Positions 8,706-14,184 of a stretch of 44,913 nucleotides of DNA are shown piece by piece (the stretch's first letter is position 1; each line of letters opens with the position of its first letter). Where the stretch lies: the NCBI GenBank assembly GCA_035327585.1, contig DAOLDD010000030.1:1-44913 (forward strand), in the 5' to 3' direction. Source of the stretch: JAMLJG01 sp035327585 (GTDB lineage: Bacteria > Verrucomicrobiota > Kiritimatiellia > CAIVKH01). The translations under genes and the position numbers were made by a program. The notes below the pieces were generated by a model. The model saw only the letters and a list, made by a program, of their open reading frames with translations. It had not been told where the DNA came from and did not search any database.

Positions 8706-9371
8706 TCATCGCAGGCCCTCGCACCAGACGAGCCAGACGTGTTCCTCGAAGCGGAGCGACGGCGCGTTGTAGAGAAGGTGCCGTACGACCGGCAGTAGCG
8801 GAATCTCATCGCTCTGCACGCGCCCGTGTACGAGGTCCATGCCGCCCGCCGCGCCCGCGGTGCCGAACGCCGTCACCGGGTTGCCCGGCATCCGCGCGTC
8901 GAGGTCCTGCGGCCGCGCATGCTGAACAATCGCGGCGACATGCTGCCAGGACGCCGCCGTCGTGCGGTCATCGCGCGAGTGCGAGCGCTGGTCCGCGCCG
9001 CGATCCCAGTCGCGGATCATGTCCGGCCCCGGCAGTTGCAGCAGATAGGCCGGCCCCATCGCGTAATTCGCCGCCGAGGCCCGCGCGGAGGCGAGTGTCC
9101 GATTCCGTTCCGCGGCGAGCCGCCCGATCTGGAGGATGCCGACGAATACCACCAGCAGCGCGACGAGCCCGACGACCAGCTCCACGATCGCCTGGCCCGC
9201 GCGGGAAGCGGAGCGGGGAATGGCGGAATGGGGATGGCGGATGGTGGAGGGAGAGAAGTCGGATACTTCCGCCGGCGGAGCGGCGGAACTACAGGTGTAG
9301 CTCCGGCGCTCTGTCGCCGGAGGGATCCGCCCTTCGCCCTTCGTCATTCGGATTTGGGAGTTTCCCCGCAT
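8706..9371 (-). CDS. TadE-like minor prepilin with abnormal 59-residue leader
   Basis: A 221-aa protein. Residues 57-85 (RAGQAIVELVVGLVALL and on) are a class of prepilin signal used by the Tad system: Gly59 at the cleavage point, Glu64 at +5, then a hydrophobic helix. The rest is a pseudopilin-like body with a Cys near the C-terminus. TadE-type proteins are minor pilins. The leader is far longer than in the sister genes (10-14 residues). Residues 3-56 are rich in Ser, Pro, Arg and His and look like translated intergenic repeat. ATG 9371 overlaps the stop codon of the upstream gene by one base (TGATG), which supports it as the used start. Confidence 0.75.
   Translation of the reverse strand: MRGNSQIRMTKGEGRIPPATERRSYTCSSAAPPAEVSDFSPSTIRHPHSAIPRSASRAGQAIVELVVGLVALLVVFVGILQIGRLAAERNRTLASARASAANYAMGPAYLLQLPGPDMIRDWDRGADQRSHSRDDRTTAASWQHVAAIVQHARPQDLDARMPGNPVTAFGTAGAAGGMDLVHGRVQSDEIPLLPVVRHLLYNAPSLRFEEHVWLVWCEGLR
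9204..9365. repeat. Probable repeat insertion inside the TadE-like gene
   Basis: This stretch encodes residues 3-56 of the TadE-like protein but reads like intergenic repeat DNA. It has GGCGGAATGGGGATGGCGGA near 9223-9242, a hairpin-prone CTCCGGCGCTCTGTCGCCGG near 9301-9320, and CCCTTCGTCATTCGGAT near 9338-9355. The neighbouring TadE and TadG-like genes have no counterpart. It stays in frame with no stop codon. Confidence 0.5.
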
Positions 9372-10795
9372 CAGTGTCCGCGCCTCCCGCCGCCGCCCGG
9401 GCCGCCGCCGGGGCCGGGTTCCACGCACCGGCTGCTGTTTTCCGCGAGCCAGTCGAGACCCTGCTGGCGAAACGAAGCCTGCTCCCACGTGTCGAGTTGG
9501 CCGCAATACCAGCAGCCCGGCTCCAGCGCGCCGAGTCCGCGCGCCACGTACTCCGGCACATGGAAATAGATGTGCTCCGCCCAGCCCGGCCGGCTACCCG
9601 GCGCGGGCGCGGTGGAGGCGTCGATCGGGATCAGCCGCACCTGGTCGTACGCGGGCAGCACGAGCCCGTATTGGTTCGGACGGACCGGCCCCTCAAGCGA
9701 GCCGAGCGGTTTCGCCGCCGCGCTCCAGGTGATCTGGTCGGACGAGAGCCCGGGCGTCACGCGGTCGATCCCGCTCTCGAGGCGCACCGCCGAATCCGCG
9801 CCGACATAGTCGAACTCCGGACGCACGGTGGACCGGAACGGAAAGCCGTCGCCGGTGATCGTGTTCCACGCGGCCCACGCGTCGTCGCGATAAAACATCC
9901 ACTGCGCGGACACAGCGGCGACCGTGGCGGGAATCGTCCGGCCCGCCGCGTCGCCGAGCGCGGCGAGCAATTCCGCGGCGGATTCCGCGCCCGCGCCGGG
10001 CCCGAGCACCGCCGCGTCGAACAGCCGGGTGGCGCGCCGCAAGCCGAGCCCGAAAATTTCCGCGTTCATCGGCTCCGGCTCGCGGATGAGCGGCAGCGGC
10101 GGCCAGTCGCGCCAACTCCGGTAGGACTGCAACGTGCCGTAGGCGTTGAAGTGGAACCAGCACCAGTCGGACGACGCGACCGCGTCATAGAAGTCCGGAT
10201 TCAACAGCAAGTGCTCCCGCGACGCGTAGTCGGTGTAGAGCCGCATGTTGTCCGGCAGCGCCGCGATGCCGGTGACGGCGACCGCCTCCAGCATCGACGC
10301 ATAGTCGTCCCACGCGGTCGGCGGCGAGGGCGTGTTCTGGTACGGCGCGACGGGATAGCGCATCGGATAGTCGGCGCGCACCTCCGCGGCGTGTTCCGCG
10401 ATGATGCGCGAGTAATCGGGATTGACGTACACCTGGTTGTTCTTCGCCGCCTGCTGCGACGCGGCGAACCCGAGCATCGGCCCCACGTAGGCGAGGCGCG
10501 CCTGCAGGTCGGCGATCGCCTCCGCCTCCGGGAAATTCGTCGCCCCCGCGGAGAGCCCGTTCAGGATCGCGACCGCCTGCAACACGTTGAGGTCGCCGAT
10601 CACGTTGAGGCTGATGCCCTGCCAGCGCGCGGCGGCGAGCGCGGCGGCGTCCCCCGCGTTGCGCGACTTCTGTTTCACGTAGAGCGTCTTGTGGAGGTCG
10701 AACATCCACAGCGCGGCGAAGGCGAGCACCACCAGCACCATGACCGCGAAGATCAGGGTATGGCCCGCGCGCGGGTTGGCGGCGCCGCGGTTCAT
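9371..10795 (-). CDS. TadG-like pilus-locus protein
   Basis: A 474-aa protein. The N-terminus has a short basic leader and a hydrophobic helix (about residues 12-32, TLIFAVMVLVVLAFAALWMF). The stretch KQKSRNAGDAAALAAARWQG (about 42-61) matches the N-terminal 'DAAALAAA' hallmark of TadG-like proteins. The large remainder is probably periplasmic or surface exposed; I see no VWA-type MIDAS motif. The C-terminus is a Gly/Pro-rich tail. The gene overlaps the upstream tadE as ATGA and the downstream TadE-like gene by one base, so three genes are translationally coupled. The role in pilus assembly is inferred from family and position. Confidence 0.8.
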   Translation of the reverse strand: MNRGAANPRAGHTLIFAVMVLVVLAFAALWMFDLHKTLYVKQKSRNAGDAAALAAARWQGISLNVIGDLNVLQAVAILNGLSAGATNFPEAEAIADLQARLAYVGPMLGFAASQQAAKNNQVYVNPDYSRIIAEHAAEVRADYPMRYPVAPYQNTPSPPTAWDDYASMLEAVAVTGIAALPDNMRLYTDYASREHLLLNPDFYDAVASSDWCWFHFNAYGTLQSYRSWRDWPPLPLIREPEPMNAEIFGLGLRRATRLFDAAVLGPGAGAESAAELLAALGDAAGRTIPATVAAVSAQWMFYRDDAWAAWNTITGDGFPFRSTVRPEFDYVGADSAVRLESGIDRVTPGLSSDQITWSAAAKPLGSLEGPVRPNQYGLVLPAYDQVRLIPIDASTAPAPGSRPGWAEHIYFHVPEYVARGLGALEPGCWYCGQLDTWEQASFRQQGLDWLAENSSRCVEPGPGGGPGGGGRRGH

Positions 10796-11400
10796 TCGAG
10801 ATAGGCCGGGTGGTGGTTGTCGAGTTCGACGTCGCCCAGTTGCCGCACGACGCCGTCGGCATAGAAGGCGCGGCTGAACGGGAAGCGCATCGGCACCGGC
10901 TGGCGCACGGTCATGCGGACGATGGCGCCCAGCGTGTTTGCCGTGTTGTGCTGGATGGCGTCCCAGTCCGTGTAGTCGAGGATCGCCGGGAGCTGCCCGC
11001 CGTGGTCCGCGCCGAGATAGAGCGGGATGCGCGAGCGTTCGACTTCAAGCTGCGGCGAGCCGGGCTGCGCGCGCAACGCGAAGTCCCACAACGTGCCCGC
11101 GCGGTCCGTGCCCCAGCGCGCGCCGCTGCCCGCGGGGCGTTCATAGCCGGGCGTCGTCATCGCGCCCGCGTTGGGGATCGTCGCCACGCGGACCACCTTG
11201 CGGACCATGAAGGAATTGAAGCCGACCGCCTCCGCGCGCGCGCCGGCCGCCGCGGCGTGTTCCAACACCGCGCGCGAGGCTTGCAGGCGGATGATCTCCA
11301 GCAGGCCGAACAGAACCAGCGCCAGCAGCGTGATGACGAAGCACGACTCCAGCAGCGCCTGCCCCGCCCGTCGCCGCGTCGCTGGATGATGTCGGCTCAT
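10792..11400 (-). CDS. tadE: TadE-family minor prepilin
   Basis: A 202-aa protein with a short leader ending at Gly13. GQALLESCFVITLLALVLFGLLEI follows in sequence, with Glu at +5 after the Gly. The region RAVLEHAAAAGARAEAVG is typical of TadE helices. It would be processed by a Tad prepilin peptidase, which is not present in this window. It is followed immediately (ATGA overlap) by the TadG-like gene. Confidence 0.85.
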   Translation of the reverse strand: MSRHHPATRRRAGQALLESCFVITLLALVLFGLLEIIRLQASRAVLEHAAAAGARAEAVGFNSFMVRKVVRVATIPNAGAMTTPGYERPAGSGARWGTDRAGTLWDFALRAQPGSPQLEVERSRIPLYLGADHGGQLPAILDYTDWDAIQHNTANTLGAIVRMTVRQPVPMRFPFSRAFYADGVVRQLGDVELDNHHPAYLE

Positions 11401-11430
11401 GGAACGATCACAGAAAAGGTGGGGGCCGAA

Positions 11431-11539
11431 CCCTCACCCCAACCCTCTCCCCGCTTGCCTCGGCGAAGCGGAGCGAAGACGGGCGGGAGAGGGAGAAGAC
11501 AAACACCCTCTCCCTCGGGGAGAGGGAAGGGGTGAGGGG
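11431..11539. repeat. CCCTCACCCC inverted repeat, copy 3
   Basis: Lies between the Flp prepilin gene and tadE. It shares the GCTTGCCTCGGCGAAGCGG insert with copy 2. The outer arms CCCTCACCCC and GGGGTGAGGG are intact, so a long hairpin is possible in the operon transcript. It could lower expression downstream of the abundant pilin genes. Confidence 0.8.
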
Positions 11540-11547
11540 TAAAGCGT

Positions 11548-11784
11548 TTAGTTCCCCGCGCCGTCTCGGTCCAGGTTCTTCAGGTAATCCTGCGAGCCCT
11601 GCTGCAACGCGGCGTCCGCGGCGCTCTCGTCGCCGCCGAGTTCCGTCACCGCGCCGCCGAGCTTCTCGCGCAGCGTGTCGCTGAAAATCGCGAAGATCGC
11701 CAGTGCGGCGAGCGCCACCACGGCGACGATGATGATGTATTCGGTCATGGTCTGGCCGGCTTTCCGGCGATGCAGCTTCTTCAT
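11548..11784 (-). CDS. flp: Flp-type major prepilin
   Basis: A 78-aa prepilin: leader MKKLHRRKAG, cleavage after Gly10, then QTMTEYIIIVAVVALAALAI. This has the Glu-Tyr pair at +4/+5 that marks Flp pilins, plus a membrane helix and a 40-residue hydrophilic tail. ATG 11784 was chosen because AAAGGAAG lies just upstream at a good distance; an in-frame ATG 15 bases earlier would bury that site. It begins 11 bases after a second, smaller Flp-like gene. It is probably the main pilus subunit. Confidence 0.88.
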   Translation of the reverse strand: MKKLHRRKAGQTMTEYIIIVAVVALAALAIFAIFSDTLREKLGGAVTELGGDESAADAALQQGSQDYLKNLDRDGAGN

Positions 11785-11795
11785 GGCGCTTCCTT

Positions 11796-11969
11796 TCACG
11801 GGTATTCCGATGCGATCAAATTGATGATTCGTCCGCCGTACTCCTTAAACGCATAAAGCAGTAGCGCCATCATGACAAGTACGCCGACGGTCGTGCCCAT
11901 CACGAGAACGTACTCCATCATCGCCTGGCCGCGTCGCGCACGCGCGGGGCCTTTCTTTGGTATCGTCAC
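11796..11969 (-). CDS. Small Flp-like prepilin (57 aa, GTG start)
   Basis: A 57-aa gene easily missed because it starts with GTG. The start is backed by a strong ribosome site (GGAGGAGG, 8 bases upstream). The product has a basic leader ending KGPARARRG, cleavage after Gly14, then QAMMEYVLVMGTTVGVLVMM with Glu-Tyr at +4/+5 and a membrane helix. A short tail of about 14 residues follows. It is thus a second Flp-family prepilin in tandem with the 78-aa one, and is the first recognisable gene of the operon. It may be a minor or alternative subunit. Confidence 0.85.
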   Translation of the reverse strand: MTIPKKGPARARRGQAMMEYVLVMGTTVGVLVMMALLLYAFKEYGGRIINLIASEYP

Positions 11970-12072
11970 GCCTTGATCCTCCTCCTATAACGGGGTGAGT
12001 TCAACCCTTATTGCATGCCTTACGGACTGGAGCATTTTTCATTTATCCTGATGGACGTGCCGCAAGATGGAG

Positions 12073-12151
12073 CCCTCACCCCCGCCCTCTCCCCGCGGGA
12101 GAGGGTGCTGGATTTCTCCCTCTCCCCTGGGGAGAGGGTTGGGGTGAGGGG
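12073..12151. repeat. CCCTCACCCC inverted repeat, copy 4
   Basis: Lies between the first pilin gene and the divergent zinc-motif gene. It has outer arms CCCTCACCCC and GGGGTGAGGG and the compact form without the extra insert, like copy 1. Between 11970 and 12072 no clear sigma-70 promoter for the pilus operon could be assigned. Confidence 0.8.
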
Positions 12152-12159
12152 AAAAGCAG

Positions 12160-12184
12160 GACATAACATGTGAGAACTACTCTA
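12160..12184. repeat. Solo terminus of the MITE-like element
   Basis: GACATAACATG followed by TGAGAACTACTCTA matches the right terminus of copy B at 21 of 25 positions, including all of GAGAACTACTCTA. No hairpins or opposite terminus accompany it, so it is probably a deletion remnant. It ends 3 bases before the start of the zinc-motif gene. Confidence 0.6.
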
Positions 12185-12187
12185 TCC

Positions 12188-13312
12188 ATGCTGCGAATGT
12201 TCTTCGGCCTCTGGCTGGTCACCTCGCTTTCCGCGGCGGCGGCGCTGCTCCAGTGCGCCCGGTGCGGCGCCGAATATGCGGACGGCCAGGCGGCGTGCGC
12301 GCGTTGCGGCAACGCGCTGCCCGTGCCCGCGACGGAAGCGCCACCCGCCGCCGCGCCCGCGACCCGGCCCGTCGTGCTGCCGGCGGACGACATCGCCCGC
12401 TCCGCACGTGAACTGTTGGACGCTGGCGAGCCGGTGCGCGCCTGGTTGCGCGCCCGACACGCCCACGCGCTGCGGCAGGCGACCGGCGCCGCGCCCGATC
12501 CCGCGTCGCTCCACTTGATCCGCGACGCCCAAACGCGCGCCCGCCTCGGCGAGCGGGAATGCTTTTCGTGCGCCGGCACCGGCCAGCGCACCGTTGCCAT
12601 CGCCAGCATGGACGGCAAGCTCGTGCGCCAGGCCGCGCCAGGTCTCGCCTGCCCGGTCTGCGCCGGACGAGGGCGTCTGGTGGAACGAATGGCGGGCAGT
12701 ACACTGGAAACGGCGCTCATCCGCGCGCGCCGCGCGGAGGACGATCATTTCCGCCAGCAGGGCTGGAACAACCGGCTCGGCGTCTGGCTGCCCGCGGGCA
12801 TGGAAACCCAGCTTAATGTGCGCGCCGAGGCTCGCCTGCGCACCGCCTGGTCGCGCGAATGCGAAACGTGCCTGGGCGCGGGCGCGCTCGGGTGCACCTC
12901 GTGCGACGGGGTGGGGCGCACCGCCTGTCCCAATGACGACTGCGTGATGGGCAATACGCTGTGCGCCACCTGCAACGGCACGCGCCGCGCCACCGTGACC
13001 GTCAACAATCTGCCCACCACGCGAAGCTGTCCGGACTGCCGCAGCACCGGCATCGGAAAATGCACCGAATGCGAGGGCCTGGGCTATGACGCCTGCACCC
13101 GCTGCGAGTCGCGCGGCGAGCAGCGCTGTGCCCGCTGTTCCGGCGCGGGCGCCCCCGCCGCCTGCCGCCGCTGCAACGGAGAGGGCCTCGCCGACTGCAC
13201 CCGCTGCCGGGGCTCCGGCACGTACCGCGACGCCCCCTGCGACGCGTGCGCCGGCGAAGGCCTCACCCTCTGCCGCGCCTGCCAGGGCCACGGCGTCTCC
13301 GCCCGGCGCTGA
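12188..13312 (+). CDS. Exported protein with an array of DnaJ-type zinc motifs
   Basis: A 374-aa protein. A signal peptide (MLRMFFGLWLVTSLSAAAA) is followed directly by a zinc ribbon (QCARCG..CARCG, about 22-43) and an Ala/Pro linker. About thirteen further CxxC pairs follow, mostly as CxxCxGxG, packed over roughly residues 120-370 (CFSCAGTG, CPVCAGRG, CETCLGAG, CTECEGLG, CARCSGAG, CRRCNGEG, CDACAGEG, CRACQGHG). These resemble the DnaJ cysteine-rich zinc domain, but there is no J domain. An exported, multi-zinc protein of this kind could handle metals, redox or unfolded proteins in the envelope; the function is unknown. ATG 12188 was preferred because bases before it belong to a repeat terminus. 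It is divergent from the pilus operon. Confidence 0.75.
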   Translation: MLRMFFGLWLVTSLSAAAALLQCARCGAEYADGQAACARCGNALPVPATEAPPAAAPATRPVVLPADDIARSARELLDAGEPVRAWLRARHAHALRQATGAAPDPASLHLIRDAQTRARLGERECFSCAGTGQRTVAIASMDGKLVRQAAPGLACPVCAGRGRLVERMAGSTLETALIRARRAEDDHFRQQGWNNRLGVWLPAGMETQLNVRAEARLRTAWSRECETCLGAGALGCTSCDGVGRTACPNDDCVMGNTLCATCNGTRRATVTVNNLPTTRSCPDCRSTGIGKCTECEGLGYDACTRCESRGEQRCARCSGAGAPAACRRCNGEGLADCTRCRGSGTYRDAPCDACAGEGLTLCRACQGHGVSARR

Positions 13313-13333
13313 GCAACGCCGCCCGGTGTGCGG

Positions 13334-14131
13334 TCAGGGCAGCACGAAAAGTTCGCCGCGCGCGTCCACGAACGTTTGGTAGGGAATCGGAGAGTCGCGC
13401 ACGTCCGCCGGGGTCTGTTGCGCGACATGTCCGTCGTAGAACATTACGTTTATTCCGCCGTCGTGCGGAACATAGGGATACCCGAAGGCGTGCGTGGGCA
13501 GCGTGGGGTTGATGGTGGGCGCGTTGTTGCCGAAGAGCGCATCGCTCCCCAGCTTGTAACAGAAGGAATCCATGATCCACGGCGTGATCGCGGCCATGGA
13601 CATCAGGCGCCCGGGGATGTGAAACTCGGCGTAGGGCCGGGTTCCGCCATAAACCTCGCGAAAGGCGAAATCGTTCAGCGCGCCGTCGGTGTCGTCGAAG
13701 TTGATGCCCTGGGCGGTGCTGTACATGCCGTAGCCGTAGCCGCTGACCCCGCTCGCGATTTCGTACTTCTTCGGATTCGAGGGGCAGGCGAAAACGTCGC
13801 TGGCCGGGATGTACGCCGTCTTGTTGTTCTTGATCCAATCGGGGACGCCGCCGTCGGTGATGTTCGCGGTGCCGGTCAGGAAGAGGGGCCAGTACCTGTC
13901 GCTGCCACTCGCGGTCTTGACCATCACGACGTTCCGGCCGTCGTGGTCGCCGGCAAAAGAGAACAACCCCGCCGCGACCTGGCGGAGATTGCTCTTGCAG
14001 CGAGACGCGAGCGCGGCGGACCGGCTGTTCGCCAGCGCCGGCATTAACAGCGCGGCCAGCACGGCGATGATGGCCACCACCGCGAGCAATTCCACGAGGG
14101 TGAAAGCCCCCTTCCCGTGCTGCGTCCGCAT
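13334..14131 (-). CDS. Type II prepilin with H-X9-DG domain
   Basis: A 265-aa protein with the prepilin signal KGAFTLVELLAVVAIIAVLA: cleavage after GA, Glu at +5, one membrane helix. A long extracellular domain holds conserved Cys residues (CKSNLRQVAAG, near 45; FACPSNP, near 114). Near the C-terminus HDGGINVMFYDG is an exact H-X9-DG motif, the family hallmark of prepilin-processing-associated proteins, which are abundant in PVC bacteria. Their role is unknown. A promoter and sugar-regulon operator lie directly upstream, inside the tail of the GH2 gene. ATG 14131 has GGAG upstream; ATG 14149 would be nearly leaderless and is an alternative start. Confidence 0.85.
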   Translation of the reverse strand: MRTQHGKGAFTLVELLAVVAIIAVLAALLMPALANSRSAALASRCKSNLRQVAAGLFSFAGDHDGRNVVMVKTASGSDRYWPLFLTGTANITDGGVPDWIKNNKTAYIPASDVFACPSNPKKYEIASGVSGYGYGMYSTAQGINFDDTDGALNDFAFREVYGGTRPYAEFHIPGRLMSMAAITPWIMDSFCYKLGSDALFGNNAPTINPTLPTHAFGYPYVPHDGGINVMFYDGHVAQQTPADVRDSPIPYQTFVDARGELFVLP

Positions 14132-14152
14132 GGCTGGTTTAATCTCCATATA

Positions 14153-14184
14153 TTGTATTTACAAAGGGTGTGCGTTTCCGTCAA
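14153..14184 (-). promoter_or_regulatory. Promoter and operator of the H-X9-DG prepilin gene
   Basis: Read on the minus strand: -35 TTGACG (14179-14184), a 17-base spacer, and -10 TAAATA (14156-14161). The -10 lies inside TTGTAAATACAA (14153-14164), whose half-sites TTGTA and TACAA are a perfect inverted repeat. The promoter sits mostly within the last codons of the GH2 gene. It belongs to the six-site operator family of this window. Confidence 0.65.

Noticed and set aside
7621..8724. The 367-aa extended form of the pilus-operon protein
   Set aside because: Its first 108 residues are translated from the MITE-like element and the CCCTCACCCC repeat, so they are not protein-like sequence.
4092..12151. 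The CCCTCACCCC repeats as a CRISPR array
   Set aside because: The copies are single, far apart, palindromic and without regular spacers or cas genes.
12182..13291. A 369-aa minus-strand open frame opposite the zinc-motif gene
   Set aside because: Low-complexity Gly/Ala/Arg product that simply mirrors the CxxCxG repeats of the real gene.
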